DNA from: CAWULT01 sp963923455
Lineage (GTDB): Bacteria; Acidobacteriota; Vicinamibacteria; Vicinamibacterales; UBA2999
Assembly: GCA_963923455.1 (NCBI GenBank)
Contig: CAWULT010000024.1
Coordinates: forward strand, 1-48,892
Length of the DNA: 48,892 bases
Direction of reading: 5' to 3'
The position numbers and the translations under genes were made by a program. Shown here piece by piece: positions 41,257 to 48,892 of this stretch (position 1 is its first letter; each line of letters starts with the position of its first letter). Below the pieces are notes generated by a model. It did not search any database. It saw nothing but the letters and a program-made list of their open reading frames with translations, and was not told the origin of the DNA.

Positions 41257-42993
41257 CTAGTGGCGAATCTGCGAGCTGATGTCGTTCAGCTCGTACACTT
41301 CGCAGTTGCCGCGCTCCCGGATCAGGCCCGCGTCCTGGTTGGTGCTGCGGCGCAGGATGCGCGTCGGGATCACGTAGGGCTCCACCAGGACCTCGGGATC
41401 CTCGACCGTCACGTCATACAGAATCACGTCGCCCTGCCGGGTGAACCGCTCGATGACGTGCATGTTCTCCGTGTGGAAGAAGCCGCCGCGCCCCAGCCAC
41501 GTGGAGTCGACGAACGAGATCGAGTCGAGCACCAGCGTGTCGCCCTCCCACCGACCCACCGTGTACCCGAGGTAGGTGGCCTCGATCGCGCGCTGCGGAT
41601 CGTGTTTGCGGTTGTCGGTCGGGACGATGCGGTACTCGCCGTAGCCGCCGCCCGCGTCGCCGCCGAAGTAGATGAAGGTGACGTCGTTCTCCGTCTGGTA
41701 GATGCGCCGCGGCGGGCCCTGACGCGGCACGCCGAGCGGCTGGCAGGTCATGACCGGGTCGTACTTGTTGGTCCACATGTCGAGCTCCTGCACCTTGTCC
41801 CAGTGCTCGGGCTTGTACAGCGGACGTCCCGTGTTGCCGAACCGCGACGGCGAGTAGAGCTCGAAGTCGTAGGTCTGGTTGGCCTGGCGGTTGCAGTCGG
41901 CGTTCTGCGTCGGCGCACAGCGGCGGCCGCCGCCCGTCATGTAGTTGCCGATCCAGTCGCTGTACTGCCAGTTCCCCGTCAGGTCCGGATGTGCGCCCAT
42001 CCGTGGCGTCGGGATCGACCTGTCGATGGGCGGCTCCGTCCTCGCGAAAACCCCTTTCGGCATCTGGCCCGCGACCGTGATCGCCTTCTGCACGCTGGCC
42101 GGCACCGGCGCCACGACGTACACGTTGCCCGTCTCGGTCTCGGTGGTCGTCAGGTCGCGCACCACCGCGCCATTGCGGCGTTCGGTCAGCTTGCCGGCGT
42201 AGAAGACCTCGATCTTGTTCAGCGGGTTGTTCCAGTCCTGATAGTCGCCGTAGGTGAACTCCCGGGTGGTCCCCCCCTGAGTCACGACGACCCGCTCGGT
42301 CATGTATTTCGCGTCGAGGGTGGCCGTTGCGGTCGCCCCTGGAACGCCCGGAAGCGGGAAGGTGACGACCGGCTTGTCGCCCTGCCATGACACGGACGTC
42401 TGGCCCACTTTCGCGGGGCCGTCCGCGAACAATGTCCCGGGGTTCGCCCCGAGCCAGAACGTGTCGCTCGTCCCGGCCACCGCGGCCTTCGGAGCCCCCT
42501 GCGGACTGGCCCAGAACCGGATGAGCCGCTCCTGCACGGCTGCCGGCATCGGCGTGACCTTGCCCTTGGTGCCGCCGATTTCGGCGCCCGGCGTGTCCTC
42601 GTCCCAGGCGTAGAGCCCGCTCACCACCTCGATGTTGGAGTACGCCTGTCCGTTCGAACGTGTGCAGGTGTACTGCGTCCGCTGGCTGAAGGTCTGGTAG
42701 TTGGTGCCGACCCGCAGTTTGGTCAGCGTGCAGGGCTGGCCGTCCACCTGGATCGTGCCCTTGCCCTGGTATTCCAGCATGGCGACCATGTCTCGTTCGT
42801 CATGGCCCTTCAGCATGCCCATGTTCCGTTCCCAGTTGAACAGCACGGCCTTGAGGTCCCTGGCGCCCGCTGCCGGGGTGTAGGGCTCGGGCACGCCGCG
42901 TCCCCCCTGCGCGCTGGCGGCCAGCGGCGCGCCGATCACGAGGGCGGCGGCCAGCGCGCCCCTCATGCAACCCACTGCTCGTCGAACGTCCAT
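41257..42993 (-). CDS. Large two-module secreted protein with divergent CHEGN-type C-terminus (copy 6)
   Basis: A 578-residue protein. ATG 42993 follows GGGAGGA and starts a signal peptide (about 1-29); the 123 codons open upstream are shadow. Residues 30-320 are a separate module I do not recognise (RDLKAVLFNWERNMGMLKG, GQPCTLTKLRVGTNYQTF, LAYxxG-like TFPLPGVPGATATATLDAKY, WNNPLNKIEVFYAGKLTERR). Residues about 330-578 resemble the CHEGN family: HPDLTGNWQ, TCQPLGVPRQGPPRRIY, YRIVPTDNRKHDPQ, GRWEGDTLVLDSISF, ENMHVIERFTRQGDVILYDV, VEDPEVLVEPY and a final RGNCEVYELN that replaces CHEGN. It is a fusion or a long-form relative. CTGGGGRRCAPTQNADCNR-like Cys residues are extra. Function unknown. Confidence 0.87.
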   Translation of the reverse strand: MDVRRAVGCMRGALAAALVIGAPLAASAQGGRGVPEPYTPAAGARDLKAVLFNWERNMGMLKGHDERDMVAMLEYQGKGTIQVDGQPCTLTKLRVGTNYQTFSQRTQYTCTRSNGQAYSNIEVVSGLYAWDEDTPGAEIGGTKGKVTPMPAAVQERLIRFWASPQGAPKAAVAGTSDTFWLGANPGTLFADGPAKVGQTSVSWQGDKPVVTFPLPGVPGATATATLDAKYMTERVVVTQGGTTREFTYGDYQDWNNPLNKIEVFYAGKLTERRNGAVVRDLTTTETETGNVYVVAPVPASVQKAITVAGQMPKGVFARTEPPIDRSIPTPRMGAHPDLTGNWQYSDWIGNYMTGGGRRCAPTQNADCNRQANQTYDFELYSPSRFGNTGRPLYKPEHWDKVQELDMWTNKYDPVMTCQPLGVPRQGPPRRIYQTENDVTFIYFGGDAGGGYGEYRIVPTDNRKHDPQRAIEATYLGYTVGRWEGDTLVLDSISFVDSTWLGRGGFFHTENMHVIERFTRQGDVILYDVTVEDPEVLVEPYVIPTRILRRSTNQDAGLIRERGNCEVYELNDISSQIRH

Positions 42994-43201
42994 CGCCGTC
43001 CTCCCTCTCACCTCGTCATCGGCGCCGCCGGAACGACCGCGCTGCCGTGCCGGTCTGCGCCGGAGCATTCTCGTCTGGGGCCTGGCCTGACCGCGTGGCC
43101 CCGCTCGCACGCGGAGATTAGCACGGTCCGGAACGTCGGCCCCTCGCCCCGCGCGCCGTCGGTCACGGGCCTGCACGGGTGCGGCGCGGGACGCGAGCCC
43201 C

Positions 43202-43444
43202 GAGGCCGGCGTCGAGAACCTGCGTGCCTGCCCGCAGGCGCACGGCGCCGCCCTCGACAGCGTCGTGCGCCTCGGCGTGTTCGTGGTGTCGGGCCACGAC
43301 CTCGGGACCGTGCGCGCGGTGCGCGAGCGCCATTTCGGGGCGCACCACCCCACGTCGACCACCGTCTACGTGCCGCAACTGGCGAGCCCCACGCTGCTCG
43401 TCGAGGTCGAGGCGGTGGCCGTCACGCGCGGCGCGTCGCGCTGA
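43202..43444 (+). pseudogene. 5'-truncated RidA/YjgF-family remnant
   Basis: A frame without a usable start codon encodes EAGVENLRACPQAHGAALDS, then VVRLGVFVVSGHDLGTVRAV, RERHFGAHHPTSTTVYVPQL and ASPTLLVEVEAVAVTRGASR before TGA 43442-43444. This is the C-terminal two-thirds of a RidA-type enamine/imine deaminase (typical length about 130). The N-terminal part with the SGQ-type motif is not found in any frame of the preceding 200 bp. It lies on the plus strand between two minus-strand genes. It is either a decaying remnant or, less likely, translated from an internal GTG. The rest of 42994-43463 holds only a weak minus-strand GCTAAT box (43117-43122). Confidence 0.65.
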
Positions 43445-43463
43445 CAGGCGCCCGCCCAGCCAA

Positions 43464-44216
43464 TCACTCGCACGCCGGCGAGACGACCTGCAGCGACAGC
43501 ACCGTGATCGCGGGCTCGGTCCCCATGGACGACAGCACGCCCTTGACCTCGACCCTGGCGCCGGCGCCGGCACCGGGCTTCGCGCCGGTGAGCCGGATCG
43601 TGGTCGAGCCGGGCGGCGTCGTGCGTGCGCGCTCCACGTCGGGCCCGGTGGAGGCCGCGGGGTTGCGCGTCCGCACCGGCGCGCTGGCGCGCACGAGCGC
43701 CCAGGCGCCGTCCGCGGACTCGCTCAGACAGCCCACGGTCCGCACGCCGGACCCAATCCGCAGCGGCCTCGGCCCGTCCCTGCCGACGATGTCGACGAGC
43801 GCCAGGTCGGCCGAGTCGGCCAGCTCGGTTCGCCCGGCCGGATACCCGTTCGACTGCAGCAGGAAGGCCGCCAGATCCAGCGACTGCCGGGCGCCCAGGC
43901 TGCCTGGGGCCCCACGCGGCATCGTGCGGTCGATCTTGGCGAACAGATCGTAGACGCTGGCCGCGTCCCAGTTGTCCTCGAACGTCGTGCCCGCCAACGC
44001 GACCACGCGGCCGTCGACACCGTCACCGTCGAGGAAGTCGCCATGACAGCTGCTGCAGTGGCCGGCGTAGAGGTCCCTGCCGCGCTCGGCCTGCGCGGTG
44101 GTGTAGACGCCGTCCCAGACGGTTCGTCCCGCCGCGCCGAGCGCGAGCCGGTCCGCCGCGCCCGCGAGGAGCAGACCGGACACGATCACGCCCACGCCGA
44201 CGCGCGAACGGCTCAC
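43464..44216 (-). CDS. Exported c-type cytochrome with C-terminal beta-rich domain
   Basis: A 250-residue protein. GTG 44216 overlaps the upstream oxygenase stop by GTGA and gives a signal peptide (about 1-29); the open frame further upstream is shadow. The haem site CSSCH is at 54-58 in VWDGVYTTAQAERGRDLYAG-HCSSCHG. MPRGAPGSLG supplies the likely Met ligand. Residues about 120-250 (LVDIVGRDGPRPLRIGSGVR, GCLSESADGAWALVRAS, GTEPAITVLSLQVVSPAC) form a compact domain with two Cys that I do not recognise. Its N-terminal half is paralogous to the cytochrome at 44.9-45.4 kb. It is the last gene of the extended cassette 2 and probably an electron carrier for it. Confidence 0.87.
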   Translation of the reverse strand: MSRSRVGVGVIVSGLLLAGAADRLALGAAGRTVWDGVYTTAQAERGRDLYAGHCSSCHGDFLDGDGVDGRVVALAGTTFEDNWDAASVYDLFAKIDRTMPRGAPGSLGARQSLDLAAFLLQSNGYPAGRTELADSADLALVDIVGRDGPRPLRIGSGVRTVGCLSESADGAWALVRASAPVRTRNPAASTGPDVERARTTPPGSTTIRLTGAKPGAGAGARVEVKGVLSSMGTEPAITVLSLQVVSPACE

Positions 44217-44863
44217 GACGCCCGCCAGAAGAAGACGATCGTCAGCCGCTTCGAGCGATGGTCCGCCCCGAAGTACGACGTCGCGGCGTGGACCAGGTCG
44301 CCGCGATACACCACCAGGCGGTTGAACACGTTGGGGATCGCGAGGTCCTCCTTCCACGCGCTCATCGGCAGGCTGGGCACGCCGAGCGCCTCCCGCAGGC
44401 TCGCGTGCTGCGGCGGGCACTGGTTGCCGCCGAGCGAGCCGTCCGGGTTGCGCAGGCGATAGAAGGAGGTGCCCGCCGACGCCGGGGCACCGGGAGTCAG
44501 GTACAGCACGCCGGCGAAGCGGCAGTCCTTCGCGTCGGTGTGCGGCATCGACCGCGACTCGGTCGCGCCGACCAGCTGCGCCGAGTTGTGGTCGACGAAC
44601 CGCGCGCCGGTTGCCGTGTCGTTCCACAGGCGCGAGACGCCGGTCTGCGTCACCACCCACTCTTCGACGCGGGCCAGTTCGTCCGGCAGCAGCGCGTTGC
44701 GCGACCGCTTCCCCGGCCACGGCTGGTTGGCGTACGGGTGCCCCAGCACCCAGTCGGTGCTGGCCAGGCACCGCTCGGCCACGTCGGCGGCGTTGGGCAG
44801 CGCCCGATCCTTGATCCAGTAGTCACGCCCCAGCTGGGGCTTGCGGTACGGAATCTGGTTCAT
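44213..44863 (-). CDS. DUF6445-type 2-oxoglutarate/Fe(II) oxygenase-like protein
   Basis: A 216-residue protein without a signal peptide, so probably cytosolic. The jelly-roll facial triad is visible as H108-T-D110 (SMPHTDAKD) and H192 (YRGDLVHAA), with R206 (SKRLTIVFFW) as a 2-oxoglutarate ligand. FAGVLYLTP and AGTSFYRLR complete the pattern of the DUF6445 branch of prolyl-hydroxylase-like proteins. The family's substrates are unknown to me. It is framed by two paralogous exported cytochromes (37 bp from one, 4-bp GTGA overlap with the other), so it is co-expressed with the cassette. A cytosolic oxygenase inside a periplasmic redox operon suggests it modifies a cassette product before export or makes a precursor (inference). 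Confidence 0.83.
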   Translation of the reverse strand: MNQIPYRKPQLGRDYWIKDRALPNAADVAERCLASTDWVLGHPYANQPWPGKRSRNALLPDELARVEEWVVTQTGVSRLWNDTATGARFVDHNSAQLVGATESRSMPHTDAKDCRFAGVLYLTPGAPASAGTSFYRLRNPDGSLGGNQCPPQHASLREALGVPSLPMSAWKEDLAIPNVFNRLVVYRGDLVHAATSYFGADHRSKRLTIVFFWRAS

Positions 44864-44900
44864 GGCCGGCCCCCTCGGCGGCTCGTCGCGTTCACACGGG

Positions 44901-45401
44901 CTACGGCCGGCGCGGCGCCGGCCGGCCGGCCTCGATGACGAGCGTGCTCACACGGTTTCGATCGAGGTCGCCTGGTCCCGCCGGAAACCCGTTGGCCTCG
45001 AGCAGGAACGCGACCAGGTCCAGGTACGCGCGCGGGTCCAGGCTGCCGGGCGCATCCGCCGGCATCGCCCGGCTCACCCGCGCCAACAGGTCCTGGACGG
45101 TGCGGCCCCGCCAATGAAACAGGAACCCGTCGGCGACGAGCGCAGGCACCTCGTCGGTCGGATTGCCGGTCAGGCTGGCGCCGTGGCAGTGCTCGCACGA
45201 GCGGGCGTACTCCTGCAGCCCGCGGCGTGCCTGGGCCTCGCTGTAGACGCCGCGCCAGATGGGCGCGAGCGAGGCGTCCTCCGTGGACGTCTGGCGCGCC
45301 GGGAGGCGCTCTCCCTCCGCCACGGCTGCGAGCAGGCAGCAGTACCCGAGCAGCGCGGCTACGCCGGCCACCCTGGCGTGCCGCGGACGACACCGCATCA
45401 T
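44901..45401 (-). CDS. Exported c-type cytochrome (cassette 2)
   Basis: A 166-residue single-haem cytochrome. The N-terminal signal is about 1-30. The haem site CEHCH lies at 69-73, in IWRGVYSEAQARRGLQEYAR-SCEHCHG. MPADAPGSLDP supplies the likely Met ligand, followed by DLVAFLLEANGFPAG. The pattern W-x-GVY-x-x-AQA-x-RG is shared with the cytochrome at 43.5-44.2 kb, which also has the APGSL and LAAFLLQSNGYPAG counterparts, so the two are paralogues. The start is ATG 45401 or the adjacent ATG 45398. It begins 20 bp after the ankyrin gene on the same strand and is likely part of the cassette 2 operon. Confidence 0.88.
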   Translation of the reverse strand: MMRCRPRHARVAGVAALLGYCCLLAAVAEGERLPARQTSTEDASLAPIWRGVYSEAQARRGLQEYARSCEHCHGASLTGNPTDEVPALVADGFLFHWRGRTVQDLLARVSRAMPADAPGSLDPRAYLDLVAFLLEANGFPAGPGDLDRNRVSTLVIEAGRPAPRRP

Positions 45402-45421
45402 CGACGGTGGGACGCCCGCGG

Positions 45422-47002
45422 CTACTGCTGCGCCTCCGCTTCCGGCGGTGCGGCCGCAGGCAGCACTGGCGGGGCCGGAATGGCGAGACCGCGGCTCGTC
45501 ATCGCGTCACGCAGCAGGGCGGCCGTGCTCTCGCGCACCACGCCGCCGGCGCCGCCTCGTCCACGCCCTCCGCCCGCGGCGCCCCTGGCGATGTCGATCG
45601 GCAGGCGACCCAGTCGATCTTTCGCGTCGAGCCTGGCGCCCTTCTCGACCAGGAGCTTGACGATGGCGTCCGCTCCGCGCGCCGCGGCGTTGTGCAGCGC
45701 GGTCTGGCCGTTCGCGTTCGCGGCGTTGACGTCGACGGGCGCCGACAGCAGCAGCGTCACCGCGTCGAGCGCGTCCTGGTCGGTGGCCGGGGTGCCCACC
45801 GAGGCCGTGCCGGCGTAGACGCGCTGCCCCCGTGCGGAGGTCGCGATCATCACCGCGGTCGTCCCGTCCTTCTGCGTCAACCGGGGGTCGGCGCCGCCCT
45901 CGAGCAGCACCTTGATCATCGGGGCATCGCCGCTCTTGGCCGCACGCATCAGCGCGGTCGAGCCCTCGCCCAGCGACGCGTCACCCGTGTTGGCCGTGTG
46001 GCGGCCGATGATCGGGCGCTTGAGCTGCAGGTTCGGGTTCGCCCCGCGGCGCAGCAGCACACGCGCCATCTCGACGGCATCGATCGAGTCGCGCAGCGCC
46101 GGGGCCGGCCGTCCCATCAGGGGCGAGAGCGTGTGCATGTCGACCGCCGCGTAGAGCGGCGTCATGCCCATGTTGTCGGCGGCGTTCGGGTTCGCGCCCT
46201 TCTCGAGCAGCGCCACCGCGGTGTCGAACCGGGCGTTGACGATGGCCAGGATGAGCGGCGTCGTCCCGTCCGGGTCGGGCAGGTTGAGGTCTGCCCTGAC
46301 GTCGGCCAGGGCCCGCACGGCGTCGATGGCCCCCTCGCGAGCGGCGAACATCGCGGCGGACCAGCCGCCGACCGGCTGCACGGTGTAGATCATGCCCCCC
46401 GTGTTGAACTTGAACTCGGGCCATTCGAGCGGCTTGGACCGTGCGTTCACGTCCGCGCCTCCCTCGACCAGCACCTTCACGGCGGCCGCGTGGTTCTCGC
46501 GCGCAGCGTACATCAGCGCCGTCTGTCCCTGCGTGGCCTCGGCGGCGTTCACCTGCGCGCCGGCGCCGATGAGCAGCTTCAGCGTGGCCGGGTCGCCGAC
46601 GCGCGCCGCCGTCATCAGCACCGATTCCCCGGTCGGAATGGCGGCGTTCGGGTTCGCGCCGGCCTTCAGCAGCGCCTCGGCCAGCGCGACGTTGCCCGCC
46701 TCCACCGCCAGGCGCAGCGGCGCCACGCCGTACCGGTTCACCGCGTTGACGTTGGCGCCGGCCCGCAGCAGCAGCCGCGCCATCTCCAGGTTGTTGGCGT
46801 GCGCGGCCCAGTGCAGCGCGGTGGTGCCATCGGCCTCCGCCGCGTTCACGTCGGCCTTCTGCCTCAGCAGGGCGCTGACGGCCTGGGGGCTGCCGCTCTT
46901 CACCGCGTCGATCAGGCGGACGCCCGCGCCCCCGGCGGGGCGGGTGCCGAGCGCGATCGCGGCGGCGCAGAGCCACAGGGCGGCCTGGTGACGGGTACGC
47001 AT
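45422..47002 (-). CDS. Exported ankyrin-repeat protein of cassette 2
   Basis: A 526-residue protein. ATG 47002 follows GGGGAGGA, and residues 1-26 are a signal peptide. About 11 ankyrin repeats are visible: DGTTALHWAA, YGVAPLRLAV, TGESVLMTAA, GQTALMYAA, GGWSAAMFAA, DGTTPLILAI, MGMTPLYAAV, GSTALMRAA, DGTTAVMIA, NGQTALHNAA and LGRLPIDIA. Long spacers after repeats 4, 7 and 9 occur at the same places as in the cassette 1 protein, so the two are whole-length paralogues and not chance repeat proteins. A Gly/Arg-rich segment (GGGRGRGGAGG) near the C-terminus is distinctive. It begins 26 bp after the DUF1552 gene. It is probably an extracytoplasmic binding scaffold. Confidence 0.9.
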   Translation of the reverse strand: MRTRHQAALWLCAAAIALGTRPAGGAGVRLIDAVKSGSPQAVSALLRQKADVNAAEADGTTALHWAAHANNLEMARLLLRAGANVNAVNRYGVAPLRLAVEAGNVALAEALLKAGANPNAAIPTGESVLMTAARVGDPATLKLLIGAGAQVNAAEATQGQTALMYAARENHAAAVKVLVEGGADVNARSKPLEWPEFKFNTGGMIYTVQPVGGWSAAMFAAREGAIDAVRALADVRADLNLPDPDGTTPLILAIVNARFDTAVALLEKGANPNAADNMGMTPLYAAVDMHTLSPLMGRPAPALRDSIDAVEMARVLLRRGANPNLQLKRPIIGRHTANTGDASLGEGSTALMRAAKSGDAPMIKVLLEGGADPRLTQKDGTTAVMIATSARGQRVYAGTASVGTPATDQDALDAVTLLLSAPVDVNAANANGQTALHNAAARGADAIVKLLVEKGARLDAKDRLGRLPIDIARGAAGGGRGRGGAGGVVRESTAALLRDAMTSRGLAIPAPPVLPAAAPPEAEAQQ

Positions 47003-47028
47003 CGTGTCCTCCCCAATCCGGTGGCGGG

Positions 47029-48342
47029 CTAGACGCTGACCTCGCCCTTGCTGAGCGTCCCGAAGGACTTCAGGTCGCAGTCGAACTTGTTCGCAATGGT
47101 CAACAGCATGTTCGCGAACGGCGTGCCCTGCGGCGCCTGCAGGTGCCGGTTGCCCTTGAGGCCGAAGAGGCCGCCGCCGACGAGGAGCGTCGGAATGCTC
47201 AGGCGCGAGTGGACGGACGCCTCGCTCATGCCGCTGCCGTACAGCAGCAGCGTGTGATCCAGCAGTGACCCGTCGCCGTCGGGCGTGTTCTTCATCCGCT
47301 CCACGAACTGGGCGAACAGGCTGACGTGGAACGTGTTGATCTTCACGAGGTTCGCGACGTTCTCCTCGATCTGGAGGTTGTGCGTCATCCCGTGGTGCGG
47401 CTCGGCGATGCCCAGGTTCGTGTACGAGAGCATGCTGGCGTCCTTCGCCTTCATGAAGGTGATGACCCGCGTCGCGTCGGAGGCGTAGGCCAGCACCATC
47501 AACTCGTACATCAGCTTCGCGTGCTCCTCCCACTGCTCCGGGATGCCGACGGGGGCGTCGGCCGTGACCGACGATTCGGCCTTCTTCTCGGCCACCTGAA
47601 TCCGCCGCTCCACCTCGCGCACGTGGTCGAGGTACTCGCCCAGGCGGACCGAATCGCGCCCGCCGAGCCCCTGTTTCAGGTCGCTCACGTCGGCGGTCAG
47701 TGAGTCGAGGATGCTCTTGTCACGCTGCATCCGGCGCTTCCGCTGCTCCACGGTCCCCGGTCGCCCGAACAGGCGCTCGAACACCACCCGCGGGTTGATC
47801 TGCATCGGCACCGGAGTGGTGGCCGACGACCACGAGATCGTGTTCATGTACTGGCAGGAGTACTGCGTGTCGCACCCGCCGACATAGCCGGTGAAGTCCT
47901 CGGTGGCGAGTTCGAGCGACGGGAGCAGGGTCTCCTGGCCGATCTTGCTGGCAACCACCTGATCGACCGTCTCGCCGCTGTAGACGTCCTCCGCGAACGT
48001 CTTCTTCGGCAGGGCGCCGCTGAGCCACGGCGACACGGTGGCCGCGTGGCCATCGAGCGGGTTGTCGAGCTGCGTCACCAGGGTGAGGTGCTGCCGAAGC
48101 CCCTCGAGCGGCTTCAGAATGGGGGTGAACTCGAAGTCGGGCCCGACGGTGGACGGCACCCAGAAGCCCTGGCGCCAGCCGAGCGGGAAGAAGACGATGC
48201 CCAGGCGCCGCGTCGGGCTCGCCGCCGTCTGCACCACCGGCGTGAGCGCCGGCACCATCGCGTCGAGAAGCGGCAACGCGAGCGTCGCGCCCATGCCGCG
48301 CAGAACGGTCCGCCGGGACAGCTGCTTCTTCGTGATGAACAT
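47029..48342 (-). CDS. DUF1552 protein of cassette 2 (Tat-exported)
   Basis: A 437-residue protein. I chose ATG 48342 because it gives the Tat signal in the same position as in cassette 1 (MFITKKQLSRRTVLRGMGAT, then LALPLLDAM); the 11 codons upstream are not needed. DUF1552 landmarks are LGIVFFPLGWRQGFW, FEFTPILKPLEGLRQHLTLV, PSLELATEDFTG, NPRVVFERLFG, SILDSLTADVSDLKQGLG, EYLDHVREVERRIQ, YTNLGIAEPHHGMTH and LYGSGMSEASVHSRLS, ending GTPFANMLLTIANKF. It is full-length compared with copy 1 but only moderately similar, so the duplication is not recent. Function unassigned; Tat export implies folding or cofactor loading in the cytoplasm. Confidence 0.93.
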   Translation of the reverse strand: MFITKKQLSRRTVLRGMGATLALPLLDAMVPALTPVVQTAASPTRRLGIVFFPLGWRQGFWVPSTVGPDFEFTPILKPLEGLRQHLTLVTQLDNPLDGHAATVSPWLSGALPKKTFAEDVYSGETVDQVVASKIGQETLLPSLELATEDFTGYVGGCDTQYSCQYMNTISWSSATTPVPMQINPRVVFERLFGRPGTVEQRKRRMQRDKSILDSLTADVSDLKQGLGGRDSVRLGEYLDHVREVERRIQVAEKKAESSVTADAPVGIPEQWEEHAKLMYELMVLAYASDATRVITFMKAKDASMLSYTNLGIAEPHHGMTHNLQIEENVANLVKINTFHVSLFAQFVERMKNTPDGDGSLLDHTLLLYGSGMSEASVHSRLSIPTLLVGGGLFGLKGNRHLQAPQGTPFANMLLTIANKFDCDLKSFGTLSKGEVSV

Positions 48343-48391
48343 GACCTCTTCGCTCCTTTGACTCCTGCCGTTCACGTCCGGGCGCCGGCCC

Positions 48392-48892
48392 TCAACGGGC
48401 CGCGACCGTGGTACTGCGCTCCGCCGCCGGCGCCACCTTGAGCCGCATGGTGAACGGCGGACTCTTCACGATGCTCTGCACGATCGCCGAGAACCGGTAG
48501 TTGGACGCGGCCGCCTGGCGCACGATGCCGCGCACGACCGGCATGTCGTGGGCCGTCAACCCCCGGCCGATCCCGTAGGTCATCAGCTTCTCGACCACGG
48601 TGCCGACGAAGATGTCCGGCTGCTGCACCAGCGCGCGGCGCAGCGAGACGACGCCGTCCACCTTCGTGCCGTCCGACAGCTCGCCGCTGGCGTCGATGGG
48701 GGCGCCGCCGGTGCCGCCCTCGAGCGTCCGCCAGCCGCCGGTGGCGTCGAAGTTCTCGAGGGCGAGGCCGATCGGGTCGAACAGCCGGTGGCAGTTGGCG
48801 CACACCGGGTTCTTGCGATGCTCCTCGAGGCGCTCGCGGACCGAGAGCACCCTGCCGCCGCGGGTCGACTCCTCGCTCAGCGGCGGCACGAC
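48392..48892 (-). CDS. DUF1592-type c-type cytochrome of cassette 2 (3' part only)
   Basis: 167 codons run off the right edge, so the start is outside the window. The visible part is the C-terminal end of the DUF1588 domain (RVLSVRERLEEHRKNP with haem-like CANCH, then DPIGLALENFDATGGWR) and the DUF1585 domain (VEKLMTYGIGRGLTAHDMP, RGIVRQAAASNYRFSAIVQS). It aligns block by block with the end of the cassette 1 cytochrome. It lies 49 bp before the DUF1552 gene, giving the same order as in cassette 1. The N-terminal CxxCH, DUF1587, DUF1595 and DUF1592 domains are expected beyond position 48892. Confidence 0.92.
   Translation of the reverse strand, partial: VVPPLSEESTRGGRVLSVRERLEEHRKNPVCANCHRLFDPIGLALENFDATGGWRTLEGGTGGAPIDASGELSDGTKVDGVVSLRRALVQQPDIFVGTVVEKLMTYGIGRGLTAHDMPVVRGIVRQAAASNYRFSAIVQSIVKSPPFTMRLKVAPAAERSTTVAAR

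Noticed and set aside
42994..43201. A frameshifted N-terminal half of RidA just upstream of the remnant
   Set aside because: No RidA-like SGQ/GD motif is found in any of the three plus-strand frames, so truncation is a better explanation than a frameshift.

Overview
The window reads as chromosomal DNA of a high-GC soil-type bacterium, most likely an Acidobacteriota of the Vicinamibacteria type. I infer this from gene content, not from a marker gene. The clues are two Oar-like TonB-dependent receptors with a carboxypeptidase-regulatory-like N-terminus, two DUF1592-type c-type cytochromes each paired with a DUF1552 protein, PQQ-type dehydrogenases, futalosine-pathway menaquinone genes, and a lineage-type family of secreted proteins ending in a CHEGN motif (six copies). 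I see no rRNA, tRNA, CRISPR array, insertion sequence, phage gene or att site.

Layout. 0-2.8 kb (+): a CHEGN-family secreted protein and an FMN/Fe-S glutamate-synthase-like protein. 2.8-13.1 kb (-): a run read right to left with a lipase-like alpha/beta hydrolase, a soluble PQQ-type sugar dehydrogenase, a CHEGN protein, a TonB-dependent receptor, a cytochrome c/PQQ propeller dehydrogenase, a membrane cytochrome b and a Tat-exported molybdopterin oxidoreductase. 13.2-14.2 kb (+): an NHL-repeat protein. 14.3-20.8 kb: two divergent GT-C-like membrane proteins, the rightward one heading an overlapping four-gene sugar operon (two nucleotide-sugar epimerases, one GT2). 20.8-23.7 kb (-): a lectin/endostatin-like secreted protein and two CHEGN proteins. 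24.0-25.2 kb (+): a second PQQ-type sugar dehydrogenase. 25.3-34.9 kb (-): receptor 2, then DUF1592 cytochrome, DUF1552, exported ankyrin protein and an MBL-fold protein, the last four nearly touching or overlapping. 35.1-39.9 kb (+): metallophosphoesterase, mqnB, mqnD, a Fur-family regulator with an upstream dyad, and katG. 40.1-43.0 kb: two more CHEGN-type proteins, convergent. 43.2-48.9 kb: a 5'-truncated RidA remnant (+), then a second DUF1592-DUF1552-ankyrin cassette (-) continuing into cytochrome c, DUF6445-type 2OG oxygenase and cytochrome c, and running off the right end.

How it fits together. Most products carry a signal or Tat peptide and many are redox proteins, so the window looks like a periplasmic/outer-membrane oxidation and uptake toolkit next to surface-glycan synthesis and peroxide defence. 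The most interesting undescribed unit is the duplicated cassette DUF1592 cytochrome - DUF1552 - exported 11-repeat ankyrin protein, with different accessory genes at each copy. The CHEGN family is the second. Regulatory structure is unusually visible: perfect 11-14 bp hairpins at gene ends, an 11-bp inverted repeat placing the first gene's ribosome site and AUG in its loop, a 27-bp dyad before the Fur gene, and -10-like boxes only 6-21 bp before several start codons.
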